From Symsagittifera roscoffensis (Eukaryota > Xenacoelomorpha > Acoela > Convolutidae): a stretch of 64,000 nt of DNA. Location of the stretch: the NCBI RefSeq assembly GCF_963678635.1, contig NC_087062.1, positions 55,751,970 through 55,815,969 on the forward strand, written 5' to 3'. Of the stretch, positions 1 to 11,989 are shown in pieces. The notes beneath the pieces were generated by a model that had not been told where the DNA came from, did no database searches, and saw only the letters and a list, made by a program, of their open reading frames with translations. The translations under genes were made by a program, and so were the position numbers. The first letter of the stretch is position 1. Every line of letters begins with the position of its first letter.

Positions 1-188
1 TTTCAATTAAACTGCATTGATTGTCTCTTTTTTTCTGGAGGTTTACATCTGAAGAAAAACAAAATAGATAGTACAGAGACAATAACAAGGAAAAGTCATA
101 AAAAAATTACAAAAACTTTTTAGAAACCTGAAATTTCAGAAAAATTTAACATTTTTAGCGACTGTTCCGTTATGTCAATTTGAACATT

Positions 189-1445
189 TCATAGTGTTTC
201 TCCCAAGACTATCACTTCGGTTACTTTCACCAAGGGAAACTGGATTTCTAATCTCAAGCTTTCTCCACTAAGTTCTGGGTGATGCAACTGTTCAGCTGCA
301 TCCTGTAGTGAAGTCAAATATGAAACAAGAAATTTTTTTTTGAAAGTCTTTCTTAGGAAGTGCTGGCAAATCTTCGTTAAACTGCATTGCTTTCCTTGCT
401 GTAACATGAGGTTGACAAAGAGAAGTTGTATCTAATGAAACAAATGCTTTTTCACCCCAAATAGGTATAAGCTCTCTCGTATGAAATTGTTGATAGTCGA
501 AAGGGTTTTCATGGAAGCATCCCACAACAGCTAAACATGTTTTCCTTGCAACAGTTATTCTTGTTATTGAAGCCTTAGTGAATAAAATTTCTTGTATGAA
601 TTAGTTTTGACGAGATGGATTGACAAAGGTTCTTGCTATAGTTTCCATGTAATTGTATTGAGCACGCAATCTTTCCAGATTCCGTTGCAAGTTTTGATGA
701 TTAAGTTCAGCAAGGAAAATTTTTCTAGTTAACAGCAAACAATCAACATTTTTCAGAAAAACATTTAGATTATCAGAAAACATGTGAAAATTAAGTCTAG
801 CACGGATTAGTTTAAAGCGAACTTTGGTATTTGGTAGCAACATTTTTTCACAAGTGAAAATATTAAAGACGAGCCTCCCTTAGAGTGAAAAAGGTACCTC
901 AGTTCCTAAAGAATCTGCTCTCACCGTTAACAGATGTATTTATTAGTCATAAGGAAATTCTTCAAAATTTTATTCATGACAAGCAAGTATTCCGTTATTA
1001 CTCACTGCCGACGAGTACCACTCGTTCAATATTTCTGCCTTATGAGTATATGATCCATTGGCGTTGTATTCCATTGTATTGTTAAAATAAACTTCACAAT
1101 TGGAGAATAGTCAACGTAGAAAAAAGAATGTAAGTGAAGTTCTGGTTCCTCAACTGAATCTTTCTCGGATTTTGTTTTATGTTTTGCTTTTTATCTCTTG
1201 AAAGTATCAAACAGCCTTCCCTTAAGATATTTAAGCTGGAAACTAAGATGGGTATCACGCATATCCAAGTAGAGATTACGATCCGTTTCAAATTCAAACT
1301 CAATACTGCTTTCATCAAGAGAAGTACTGGGGAATACTTCTTGTGGGTAAGATGACATAATTGTTTCCAAAACTGGAACAAAAATCTCCGATGAAGAACG
1401 TGTAAAAGCTCCGTACCAAAAACGTCTACTTTGGTTTATACTCAT
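189..1445 (-). pseudogene. Broken Maverick capsid-like gene (F54H12.2 family), copy A
   Basis: Minus-strand reading frames in several phases (1445-1191, 843-601, 525-292, 407-189) line up as consecutive parts of one protein of about 450 residues. I recognise blocks of the invertebrate family named after nematode F54H12.2, which I take to be the capsid-type protein of Mavericks/Polintons: an N-terminal SSSEIFVPVLET-type block, a central LLPNTKVRFKLIRARLNF block, and a C-terminal SLQDAAEQLHHPELSGESLR block. Frameshifts at A/T runs and several stops break it. A one-base loss near 1455 relative to copy B shortens its 5' part. The family is recalled, not searched; the capsid role is inference. Confidence 0.6.
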
Positions 1446-2225
1446 TTTATTTTGTCAAAAATACCTTTGCAAGAGCGAATGGTTTTTGATCTACTTTTTC
1501 GAGAAATGTAACTGGTTTTACTAGTTCTACGCTTGAATTTCTTTTTTCCCACCTCCAAATTGTTTCCAGACCGTTTTTTCCCACATCGTTTGCAAATATT
1601 TTGAGTTTTTTGCGTCCACTAACAACTTCCCCTAATCTCTAGAGCAGCGATTTCAAACAAATTTGCTCCAATTTTTTTTGCAATTGGGACTATACATTTA
1701 AAAACAAAATTGGTCTGCGGTTCTCCCAAGAGTTTGCGCAAGGGAACCAAAACTTTTTCCGCGTTGTCTTAAATGTCCTCAAAAATTGGGGCAATCAGCT
1801 GAGTTTTGAGCAATGAGTATGAAGTATTGAGTATTAAGCATTAATCAATATGAAGTAAAATTCGTATGAAGTATTAATCAAAAATGATAGTTCAACATCT
1901 TGGGTAACAAGGGAACGACTCGTGTAATTTCTACGGCCACAAAAAAAAATGTCGCCTGTACTATCTCATAATTTCATCTTAATACTACGGAAAAAGTTTT
2001 GCACAACTTTTGAAGTATTAAATTTGTGAAGGTATGATAATTCATGTGGACTACATGAAATCCAACGCAATAAAGAAGCTTTGTATCAACGACTATGTTA
2101 TATTCTATAATATTACTATATATCATCTAAGAATGTATTTTTATAATTTCGTAAGAAAACTGAGGATAATGCGGTATTTTTTCACTTATTAAAACCCCTG
2201 TTTTATTTTGTTGTAACTGTGTGTA

Positions 2226-2515
2226 AATGAGTGATTGATCATAAGGAATAGTTGTTGCATCTTGATACCACCCTTTCAATTGAGATCCTAGATTAAGTTG
2301 TTGATGTTTTTAAGGATTTGTAAAGGTTTCTCGGTGACTCTAACGAAACTTTGTGTGTTTTTTGTAACATCTCTTCCCAATTTGCTTTGATGAAACAAGT
2401 TATGCCTAATGTATATTGTATTCAGTCCTTTGTGTCTCCCACCAGAAGATAGCAATTTTTAAAAAACTGCTTAGAGTTTGATTTTTCTTCACATGAGTCT
2501 TCAAATATTAACAGG
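2226..2515 (-). pseudogene. Maverick packaging-ATPase C-terminal fragment, copy A
   Basis: This stretch is nearly identical to 11112-11402, which lies inside the ATPase-like frame of copy B. It covers only the region after the Walker B motif. It is fused directly to the sequence downstream of the capsid gene by the deletion that removed the integrase. It has stops and no start and cannot encode a working enzyme. Confidence 0.55.
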
Positions 2516-3404
2516 TGTTTTGTTCCTTCTATACTCATTCAAACCCGGCTTCTTTTTCCTGATATGTAATGCCTCTAGTGTTAATAGTTTAGTTTGGTTT
2601 TTCGACCTATCTAAACTTTCCCAATTAACATCTGCGTTATCCCCTCAAGTCTGCATAGTTGAAGGTGAAGGCCTACCGGTGAGTGTGCGTTCTTTTTTTC
2701 CTCATTTCTAGTGGCGAATTGAAGAACAGTTTGTCCAACGTAGGTGGATGTACGTCCACTACACAAGCCACTCGATTTGAGGTCATCAGAAAATGCTGAG
2801 TACAAAAATTTAGTTTTCTTGTTGTGAGAACTACTTGAAAATTGGTTAATTTTTGTGGCGTTGATTACCTCTACATGGCACCATCAGCATTAGGGGCTTC
2901 ACGTCCTTTGGTGATTGAGTTGAAGAATTCTTCTCACTGTCCAGGGGCTTGCTCTTGCCCTCGATGATTTTGCCAGGGCGTCTGCTTCCCCCATTTTGTG
3001 GTCCAAGGTTCAGGGTACCGATTTGTCAGACATTGCGCCCTATTAGTTTCATAGCCTAACTAAATTGCTTCCAGTTAAATGTACTCCTAAACACTCAATG
3101 TACAGCGCCCTGAATATCACTACGCTTGCACAGAGTTGTGGTGCAACTCTTATATTTCAGTATAGCCCCAGTATCTATTGGTTTTTGATACCAACTGCAA
3201 GTTACCTTTTTTTCCTCCGACAAATTTATGTTCAATCAAGAAAAGGCAAATTTCCCTTTGAATTAGTTTCCTCTCGAAGGAAATGAAGGTTTGAATGAAG
3301 AGAATTGGCGGCATCGAGAACACGAGTTGGCTCAATTTTAACTCATCGAACAATATCATACACATACCTGAGGAATAGTTTTATCTGTGGATTGTCTCGT
3401 TGTT
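2516..3404. other. Unassigned non-repetitive stretch
   Basis: No gene can be supported. A plus-strand frame at 2478-2711 runs into a 33-bp GT...AG gap near 2680-2712, too short for an intron. A GC-richer patch at 2880-3060 has a short open plus-strand frame without recognisable similarity. It may be the 3' flank of the Penelope-like relic that follows on the minus strand. Confidence 0.4.
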
Positions 3405-4620
3405 CTAAGCTCGGCAACCGCTTTCAGAGTACCTAATTAACCTGGTAATTGATGCGTACTTAGGTATCAGATGCTTTCCCGCATTTAAGATGGTATTGGT
3501 TTCGGCATTTCTCGCATGCAACCCCATTGATCGATATTTTACTTTCCTGCTACGACTTGGGCACAAACCGTTCTTGTGATCCGCTGGCTGTATCCCCGTT
3601 CCCGCCGGTATTTCTTGTTTTGAAGCAAGCTCGTACTCTTCCAGCCATAGGTTTCCAAAAACTACAACGAGGGAAGCGCCCAATCAACTTGAACATGCAA
3701 TGAATCATTACACTTGAAATGAACCTTGCTAGCCGTCATTTTCAAAAGACTTTTTCTTGTCGCTCTTTGAGTTTCCGGAGAAGAATCCTGGCTGTTCAGC
3801 TTCTGTAGGGCAATTTCACTCGCATCCTTTAGGGGAAAGTTGAGGTATACAATTTTCACGTCAAAGGATATCATAGTTTCATCCGAAACTAGAGCAGTCT
3901 AGTGTTAGTTTCGATATTGGCTCGAGGTAGTTAAAAATATTTCAAGCGTTTTATTATGATTCTCATACGAGCTGACCGGAAGTTATAGAACGTGTCGAAG
4001 CGGCGTCTCAGCATTCTGTATAATAGCTAAACTGTACAAGCGGTCGGGTTACCCTCCTGTTGATCTCAATTTGGAATAAAACTGATGCTTATCTCGTCTC
4101 GTTTGTTCAAGGCAAGTAACTTTGTGTCATATTCATACTCAATTTCAGTATCACCTCATCAGTGGGTGCTGGTTTTCGGAAATTGTGCAGATTGCGAAAG
4201 ACTATTCCAATTTTGATTCATATGTTTTTTTCCTCATTATGCAAAAACCAATAGCCAGCAACCCATTATTTTTGAGATATTTCCTCATTTTTTCCAACGG
4301 CTTCGTTTCTTGGTTTTTGCCTTACTTTTCACATGCCTTTGCCGAGGCTTCTATTTCAAATAAAGTTACACCAGATATTTTTGGTTTTTCAATTGTGGGA
4401 GGAAAATGTTAATCTCAGCCAAAAAGTACGGTACCTTAAATTATTCTTTGATTGGATGCTTCAGACCCATTTACAGTAATTTCTGTACCCATCCAGGCAG
4501 TTCAATTTCGTCAAAAACATTAATTGAGTGCTCAGCTCCCCAAAGCGGTTTATTTTGTCTCTCGGACAATTTTTTAAGTTTTTCAATGGTATTTTGATGT
4601 TGTCCTTAAGCTTTCATCAA
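3405..4620 (-). pseudogene. Penelope-like element reverse transcriptase, degenerate
   Basis: Read on the minus strand from about 4620 to 3405, the segment shows the order of a Penelope-like RT. First comes an N-terminal block with GLKHPIKE; then a piece near 4230 that corresponds to the strand before the RT palm; then ISFDVKIVYLNFPLKDA near 3860 (first palm motif, usually SFDV..LYTN.P). FKCNDSLHVQVDWAL and GASLVVVFGNLWLEEYE at 3720-3640 correspond to F.N...Y.Q.DG..MGS.L..VLAN. After RT comes a stretch starting GLCPSRSRKV (about 3570) that resembles a decayed zinc finger rather than a GIY-YIG nuclease. At least three frameshifts and many stops are present. Element class is recognised from motif order; it is dead. 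Confidence 0.62.
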
Positions 4621-5949
4621 CGTGACGCCTCACAAAATGGAAAATAAAGGCCGACTACTGTTTGTCGATTTCTTTCTGCACCAGCGATCGGGTTTTTACT
4701 ACCATCTCATCATTCCCTTTCCTGTCTTTGTTCGCCCTAGATGTCCTCATTAGCCCTAGACGTCCAAAAAAACCCTTCTCGAGGATCCTGAACTTCAAAA
4801 ATATCTACTTTTAGATCGTTTTAGGACACTTGCACAGACACTTCATCCTATATACGAAAACTTGAAAATTTTTGAACATTTTTTAAAAGTGTAACACATT
4901 TTTCTTAGTTAGTTTTTACTGTAAAAAATGTCTGAGGCAAACATCAGGCAAAAATACTGTGATCACTGCTTTGCAGGCCACTTTCACATCACCCCTGTCT
5001 TTGAAGCGCATGATCTTCTTCTAGCTGCAGCTTCTGCTCGCGTGTTGCTCTTGCCCTCCTCTTTGTCTGCGATGGTCTCTCTTGGTTGCTCCTGAAATTG
5101 CGATGATCCTGCGAGTCTTTCTTCGCGTGCCACTACCAATCGCAGAGACTTCAGCTCCAGTTCTGCACTCTGGTCAGCTTCAAAATTTTTTTGAGCTGAT
5201 CCGGATTGCTCTGTTTGCTCTTGGAGAGTAGCAGTCTTTTGGCACGACTAATGAGCCATCAAGTTTCGATTAGCTGATTAAACAAGTCGGGCGTTCCTTC
5301 GCGTCTGCAAAAGACGATCGCCAATGCTGCTTCTTCGACTTCAATTAGTCTGTCAGCTCCTGGACACAGGCTGGTTGAAAGGTGTTTGTTGTTTGGCTGT
5401 TGACGGTGTTGCTTAGCACCTCGTGCCACACCATATTTTTTCCTTTCAATGAACTCTATTCCAGTAACCGGCTAAGGTTTTGGCCTGAATCAGTGAGTTA
5501 TCGTTGAAGGATAGACTAGGAATTGCTATAAAATCTATTGTACTGCCTATTCTCAGTTCTTTTGAGAGTGTTGATACTGAAGAACTCCTAGCTAGCTGCT
5601 TCATTATGCAAAATTTCTCGTGAATCAATTGAAAAACTGCCGTATTCTACGTATCGATGAAACAAACGCTTGAAAAAAAATTTCCCAAGCAATAATAAAA
5701 CCATTTAAGTCTTAGATACTGGCTCTTTAGTAGAGAACCAGTTGCCGTTATTCTCTTCGCTTTTTGGTTTTTGCAAACTTACAATTAAAATTGAAAGAAT
5801 TTTTGTCGAAAATTAATTTTCAGACGTTTTCACAACTATGTGAATTCGTCAGGATTTTTACAATAAACGGGAAAATTAAATGAGAGTAGAAATCAAATTA
5901 CAAGTTAAATATACAAAGTTTCACATAACTTTTGATTCTAAACCATCAT
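4621..5949. other. Upstream part of Penelope-like relic and unassigned DNA
   Basis: 4960-5400 has higher GC than its surroundings and, on the minus strand, a broken charged frame (block near 5350 reading RLIEVEEAALAIVFCRREG). It may be the N-terminal part of the Penelope-like relic or of another retroelement; I do not recognise it. 5446-5628 has an unsupported short minus frame. The rest is AT-rich without signals. Confidence 0.35.
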
Positions 5950-6420
5950 GACAAAAAAATAGTAGTAGTAGATGATGGGGCTGATCAGGGGTGAGGGGGG
6001 GGGGGGTGGCTATGGGGGGGAGCGTGGCTGACCCCATTCTCTAAGATATGTTTTAGATTTCGGGTCAGCCTCGCTATATATTAACATAGGAAATACTGCC
6101 TACAATGTATTAAGATAAAACGAAAAGAGTTGTAAAGGCTTCAGTGTGATGGTAAGAGAATAGTAAGAAAAAAAGTATTTTACCCAGCGTCATCTAATGG
6201 GTAACTATCATTTGTTTATTATGTGTAGATGCTTGAATGAAGGTAATAAGTTTTTTGGCTCGTGGTATGTCAATGGTAAGAGTTTTGGGGAAAAAAGATT
6301 TTGTATTAAAAAAAATGATTTTGTTTCTCTAAAACTTTCAAAACACGTCACGATTTGCTATAGTTCGACCAAAAAAACATTTTTAATTGATCCTACTTCC
6401 TGAAACAGTGCTCTATCTGC
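5950..6420 (+). repeat. Dispersed repeat, third diverged copy
   Basis: The pattern of a GCTGATCA..GGGG block, a TAGATTTCGGGTC block, then TACAATGTATTAAGA and GTGATGGTAAGAG recurs in the same order and orientation at about 15258-15475 and 19840-20250. This copy carries a long G-run (about 5994-6008). The family is non-coding as far as I can see; its class is unknown. Confidence 0.6.
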
Positions 6421-7091
6421 CTATGACTATGCTGAAACCTACTAAAACTTCGGAAAATTCAGTTTTTCTCGCATAGTAAAATTACTGCCATAGTTTACAC
6501 TTACAAACAAAAAACTAAACATTTACATAAAATTACGTATGAAATTCGAAACATGCACATCATGAAAATTATTCAAACTTCTTTGGTAGAAATTTAAATG
6601 AAAATAATGAATCAATTGCGCAAAATCTACAAAAATTATCAGTTCTTTGTGATTTTCTTGTAACTTTTCGCCGCTACTCTTTCAAAGTCATTTCGACCCG
6701 AAGAAAAAGAGATTAGTAACTTTTGTTCAGTTGAGCAATCATGATCCAGTGTTCTCCTCTATCAATGCTTGGAGCTGAGTTGATGGTTGCAAAAGAGTAT
6801 TTTGTTAGCTGAGGTGATTTTTCAGAGGGGTAGAATCCCATGTACTTAAACTTGATGTCAGGATTCTTTAAACGAATTGCAGAAGTGAAAAATTATCCAT
6901 CTTTGCCAATTTTTTAGATTTACATCTAAAAACAAAGAAATTGATAACGCATTTTAGGATAAAAAAGTAAGCTTAATGACTTAAACGCATTTAGGTATTG
7001 AAACAATAAAGTCCCATACACAAGTCTTCTGAATTGTACAAATCTAATTGAACACTTTTTTTACAGTCTTGATTGAAAAAGTATCTCGGGT
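6421..7091. other. AT-rich DNA without recognised features
   Basis: No long reading frame, repeat copy or RNA gene is visible between the dispersed repeat and the start of Maverick copy B at 7092. Confidence 0.4.
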
Positions 7092-7292
7092 TTTCAATTA
7101 AACTGCATTGATTGTCTCTTTTTTTCTGGAGGTTTACATCTGAAGAAAAACAAAATAGATAGTACAGAGACAATAACAATGAAAAGTCCAAAAAAAGTTA
7201 CAAAAACTTTTTAGAAACCTGAAATTTCAGAAAAATTAAACATTTTTAGCGACTGTTCCATAGAACCTAGAACACTATGAAATTTGAACATT

Positions 7293-8663
7293 TTATAGTG
7301 TTTCGCCCAAGACTATCACTTCGGTTACTTTCACCAAGGGAAACTGGATTTCTAATCTCAAGCTTTCTCCACTAAGTTCTGGGTGATGCAACTGTTCAGC
7401 TGCATCCTGTAGTGAAGTCAAATATGAAACAAGAAATTTTTTTTTGAAAGTCTTTCTTAGGAAGTGCTGGCAAATCTTCGTTAAACTGCATTGCTTTCCT
7501 TGCTGTAACATGAGGTTGACAAAGAGAAGTTGTATCTAATGAAACAAATGCTTTTTCACCCCAAATAGGTATAAGCTCTCTCGTATGAAATTGTTGATAG
7601 TCGAAAGGGTTTTCATGGAAGCATCCCACAACAGCTAAACATGTTTTCCTTGCAACAGTTGTTCTTGTTATTGAAGCCTTAGTGAATAAAATTTCTTGTA
7701 TGAATTAGTTTTGACGAGATGGATTGACAAAGGTTCTTGCTATAGTTTCCATGTAATTGTATTGAGCACGCAATCTTTCCAGATTCCGTTGCAAGTTTTG
7801 ATGATTAAGTTCAGCAAAGAAAATTTTTCTAGTTAACAGCAAACAATCAACATTTTTCAGAAAAACATTTAGATTATCAGAAAGCATGTGAAAATTAAGT
7901 CTAGCACGGATTAGTTTAAAGCGAACTTTGGTATTTGGTAGCAACATTTTTTCACAAGTGAAAATATTAAAGACGAGCCTCCCTTAGAGTGAAAAAGGTA
8001 CCTCAGTTCCTAAAGAATCTGCTCTCACCGTTAACAGATGTATTTATTAGTCATAAGGAAATTCTTCAAAATTTTATTCATGACAAGCAAGTATTCCGTT
8101 ATTACTCACTGCCGACGAGTACCACTCGTTCAATATTTCTGCCTTATGAGTATATGATCCATTGGCGTTGTATTCCATTGTATTGTTAAAATAAACTTCA
8201 CAATTGGAGAATAGTCAACGTAGAAAAAAGAATGTAAGTGAAGTTCTGGTTCCTCAACTGAATCTTTCTCGGATTTTGTTTTATGTTTTGCTTTTTATCT
8301 CTTGAAAGTATCAAACAGCCTTCCCTTAAGAAATTTAAGCTGGAAACTAAGATGGGTATCACGCATATCCAAGTAGAGATTACGATCCGTTTCAAATTCA
8401 AACTCAATACTGCTTTCATCAAGAGAAGTACTGGGGAATACTTCTTGTGGGTAAGATGACATAATTGTTTCCAAAACTGGAACAAAAATCTCCGATGAAG
8501 AACGTGTAAAAGCTCCGTACCAAAAACGACTACTTTGGTTTATACTCATTTTATTTTTGTCAAAAATACCTTTGCAAGAGCGAATGCTTTTTGATCTACT
8601 TTTTCGAGAAATGTAACTGGTTTTACTAGTTCTACGCTTGAATTTCTTTTTTCCCACCTCCAA
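7293..8663 (-). pseudogene. Broken Maverick capsid-like gene (F54H12.2 family), copy B
   Basis: The first frame, 8663-8295 (122 codons), begins with a Lys/Arg/Ser-rich stretch and then the SSSEIFVPVLET block; the following blocks lie in other phases at 7947-7705, 7629-7396 and 7511-7293. Stops interrupt the middle (about 8060-8110). Total span equals roughly 450 residues, which I believe is close to the full length of the family. It is nearly identical to copy A and shares most of its lesions, so inactivation preceded the duplication. Capsid identity is from recalled family patterns. Confidence 0.62.
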
Positions 8664-9431
8664 ATTGTTTCCAGACCGTTTTTTCCCACATCGTTTGCAA
8701 ATATTTTGAGTTTTTTGCGTCCACTAACAACTTCCCCTAATCTCTAGAGCAGCGATTTCAAACAAGTTTGCTCCAATTTTTTTTGCAATTGGGATTATAC
8801 ATTTAGAAAACAAAATTGGTCTGCGGTTCTCCCAAGAGTTTGCGCAAGGGAACCAAAACTTTTTCCGCGTTGTCTTAAATGTCCTCAAAAATTGGGGCAA
8901 TCAGCTGAGTTTTGAGCAATGAGTATGAAGTATTGAGTATTAAGCATTAATCAATATGAAGTAAAATTCGTATGAAGTATTAATCAAAAATGATAGTTCA
9001 ACATCTTGGGTAACAAGGGAACGACTCGTGTAATTTCTACGGCCACAAAAAAAAATGTCGCCTGTACTATCTCATAATTTCATCTTAATACTACGGAAAA
9101 AGTTTTCCACATATTTTGAAGTATTAAATTTGTGAAGGTATGATAATTCATGTGGACTACATGAAATCCAACGCAATAAAGGAGCTTTGTATCAACGACT
9201 ATGTTATATTCTATAATATTACTATATATCATCTAAGAATGTATTTTTATAATTTCGTAAGAAAACTGAGGATAATGCGGTATTTTTTCACTTATTATAA
9301 CCCCTGTTTTATTTTGTTGTAACTGTGTGTAAAATTTGACCCCTGTTCGTAAAACGTGAATCAAATCAGAACTTTAAATAATAAACATTTATTGATTCTG
9401 AGGTAAATGAACGGCTACTTTTTGTGAAATT
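8664..9431. other. Spacer between capsid and integrase remnants
   Basis: The segment is shared with copy A up to about 9330. On the minus strand 8660-8780 continues a short charged frame with a CKRCG motif, possibly the end of another Maverick gene. Beyond it, TATGAAGTATT-type short repeats (8930-8990) and no coding signal are seen. Confidence 0.4.
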
Positions 9432-10422
9432 TCATCTACTAATTTCAATTTTTTTTGAGATATTTGACGATGTATGCAGGAGGCTTTTTTGTAGATATTG
9501 CCAAAAAGAAAAACTAATCTTCAAATTGTGGTTTTTATCCCTTTCGAAAAGGAATATCAAGCTTTGAAACTCCACTCTATCCTTAACTTTGATCTTTGGT
9601 TTAAAATACCTTGTTAGAGATTTATGATACCCAATTGAGTGGAAATTAGTTTTTTTGACATCTCTAGTGGATTTACCAATAGATATATAGACGCGACAAT
9701 TCCTTGAAGACACAAACTGAGGTAACTTGTTAATGAATTTTTCACCATGATCTTTTATGTGGCGGTAAATTATGTGTTTCAAATGTTGAAGGCCCTCTCT
9801 GCACATGCAGCTTTTGTTTCAATCATTGTTGAGTTAACTTCAATGTCTTTCTCCATTCAAATTGTTTTAAAAGTTCCTCCATAGTCTGTTCCTCTATCAA
9901 CCCAAAATTTTTTTGGGAGTGTTTTTTCGAGAAACCATTCTTTTATGCTTGCAAAGTGTTTTTGGCATATTTTTTTTTACTATATGAGCTCTGACAAATC
10001 GCGAAAAAACATCAACAGCAATTAATAAAAATTTGTCTCTATTGTTTTGACACGCTAGTTTGTCCTCAAAAACCAAGTCTATACACTAAGTTTCATTGAT
10101 ATATTTTGAAAAAACTTTATGTATTCGAAAACGTCTGATTAGAGGACCAATATTTGTATGGGATGACTTGGTTTAAAGAATTGTTCTACTTTCTTTTTCG
10201 ACAAATTTCTTGCTTCAATTAAATTTCACACAGAACTGTACGCCGCTCTCTACTCGTAGAACACAAATTGTTCAGATTTACTTTTTCAAATTTTAAACGA
10301 AATCTAAGTTCTTCTGTCTTTCGCTTTGGTATTTTTGTTGATAACAAAGGAATTTGAAATGCTTCCAAAATGCTAAGGTAAAAATCTAGAAAATTGGTAT
10401 TTTTTGGCTTTAGTGCACACAC
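9432..10422 (-). pseudogene. Maverick/Polinton DDE integrase (F54H12.3-like), broken
   Basis: The 9806-9432 frame is the C-terminal part: GLQHLKHIIYRHIKDHG followed by a LTRYFKPKIKVKDRVEF block typical of this integrase. Upstream on the minus strand the catalytic core is still legible in shifting phases: a CIDLVFEDKLA block with the first Asp near 10070 and DVFSRFVRAHIV after it, KFWVDRGTDYGG with the second Asp near 9900, and ETKAACAERAF with the Glu near 9805. Several stops and frameshifts separate the blocks. A further frame at 10422-10219 may be the N-terminal part or a different gene. The retroviral-type integrase fold is expected for the family; the copy is inactive. Confidence 0.7.
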
Positions 10423-10748
10423 AAAGTCAACAATAGTTTCTTTTGGCCCTCGATTATCTATTATAATTTTTCCGACTGACTTAGTTTAACTCTAGGAGAA
10501 TTTGAAATTAAATCAAAAACATGCTTATTGTTACTCATTTTCAACCTTGCTTTCTTAGCACTGTAATTAGAATCAAAAGCTTTTGGTACAATCTCCTCTT
10601 TTTCTTGCTTTTGTTCCAATTTTGGTTTTTTTGAAGCGTACTCTATTCTATGATTGATAAACTGAGTAAGGAGTTAAAACAAATTGATCCATACTTTGTC
10701 AATCATTTAATGACAAAAGAGTTGTGAGGAGATATTAGTTGTAAGCCT
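10423..10748. other. Spacer between integrase and ATPase remnants
   Basis: Only short broken minus-strand frames are present (for instance an IIIDNRGPKETIVDF stretch near 10440). Nothing identifiable. Confidence 0.35.
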
Positions 10749-11695
10749 TTAGGCGAGCTTAAATAGTTCTCTTATGCACTGAAGCTCTTCTTCTGATATT
10801 TCTCCTCTGAGTTTTGATATTTCTCTACATATTTTACTATGTCTACTTTTTGGAGATCTTGTAGCTCGCCTCGTAGCAATTTTATTAGACACTCGCTGAG
10901 GAAGTGAATTAATCTTTTTGGACGATGGACGATGAATTGTTTTTATAGTTTTTGGGAAAATGTTTGAAAAATTGGGAGTACAGAGTTGCATGGTATGCTC
11001 CTCGTCCGCCCAAAAACTTTGTTTCTGTTCCTGCTGGTAAATGAAATTTTGATGAAACTGAAATGCTGTTCGTGCAGCATCTGAGCGAATCAACTGTTTT
11101 TGGAGTTGAATCAATGAGTGATTGATCATAAGGAATAGTTGTTGCATCTTGATACCACCCTTTCAATTGAGATCCTAGATTAAGTTGTTGATGTTTTTAA
11201 GGATTTGTAAAGGTTTCTCGGTGACTCTAACGAAACTTTGTGTGTTTTTTGTAACATCTCTTCCCAATTTGCTTTGATGAAACAAGTTATGCCTAATGTA
11301 TATTGTATTCAGTCCTTTGTGTCTCCCACCAGAAGATAGCAATTTTTAAAAAACTGCTTAGAGTTTGATTTTTCTTCACATGAGTCTTCAAATATTAACA
11401 GTTGTTTTGTTCCATTATTGGGAAGGTTTTCAATCAGTTCAAAGTCAACTCCTTGAATGAATTGAGTGATTTTTCTTCGCATTTTTCCATAGAGTGGTTG
11501 ATAATGTTGATAAAAATAGAAAATTTTGTCAAATTTGTTTTGAAACAACCGAATAGGAATAAACTGTAATTTGCCAGATCCATTTGAAACAACTAACGAA
11601 ATAAAATTTTGCTCATTACTAGAAAATACTCTATTCATAGCTTTGGAGAAGAAAAAAAATAACCGACTACTGTACTTGATAAAATTGCTACCCAA
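10749..11695 (-). pseudogene. Maverick packaging ATPase (FtsK/A32-like), broken
   Basis: The 11695-11309 frame has a degenerate P-loop (SNGSGKLQF, expected GxGKT/S) near 11600, a YQHYQPLYGKM block, and a Walker B-like stretch KQLLIFEDSCEE near 11400, the pattern of the DNA-packaging ATPase of Mavericks and related viruses. The C-terminal part continues in other phases through 11166-10909 (block WYQDATTIPYDQSLIDSTPKT). A last frame to 10749 has a basic, Arg/Lys-rich tail. The lost Walker A lysine/serine context and multiple stops show that it is inactive. The left edge of the 3.9-kb tandem duplication cuts into its 5' part at about 11597. Confidence 0.62.
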
Positions 11696-11989
11696 GCTGT
11701 TGTTTCGTCACATGTAGTGCATAATATTATTCCAACGATTGCACATATTAGTTTTAAAACTATGACAAAAATTGGCACAGAAAAACTAAAAGAGATCTAT
11801 TACTATTTTACACGTACGTTCACAACACTGAAATGGTTTTCGTTCTTGATTCTCCTCATCAAAAACAAAATTTCCTAATTTTAATTGCTTATCACATTCA
11901 TCAACCGTCTCAAATTTGGAATGAAAAAATGTTAAAGCTTAAAGTTTAAAGTATAAACACACAAGATAAGAGTAAATGATTTAAATGAT

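Larger units (their letters stand above)
1..2515 (-). mobile_element. Maverick/Polinton fragment, copy A (internally deleted)
   Basis: Bases 1-2225 match 7092-9330 almost base for base, in the same orientation, and 2226-2515 match 11112-11402. Copy A therefore lacks the roughly 1.8 kb that carries the integrase in copy B; the join lies at the sequence GTGTGTAAA/TGAGTGATTG near 2225. Similarity fades after about 2515. The left end may continue beyond the window. Gene content on the minus strand is a broken capsid-like gene and a C-terminal piece of the packaging ATPase. Whether A is a deletion derivative of B, or both come from other copies, cannot be told here. Confidence 0.75.
7092..11700 (-). 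mobile_element. Maverick/Polinton fragment, copy B
   Basis: Reading down the minus strand the remnant carries, in order, packaging ATPase (11695-10749), integrase (10422-9432) and capsid-like protein (8663-7293). This gene set is diagnostic of Maverick/Polinton self-synthesising DNA transposons. The protein-primed DNA polymerase and the adenovirus-like protease were not found and no terminal inverted repeats were seen, so the element is incomplete. All genes are broken by frameshifts and stops. Confidence 0.68.

Noticed and set aside
2680..2712. GT...AG segment that would join two short open stretches
   Set aside because: 33 bp is too short for a spliceosomal intron and the flanking peptides are unrecognised.
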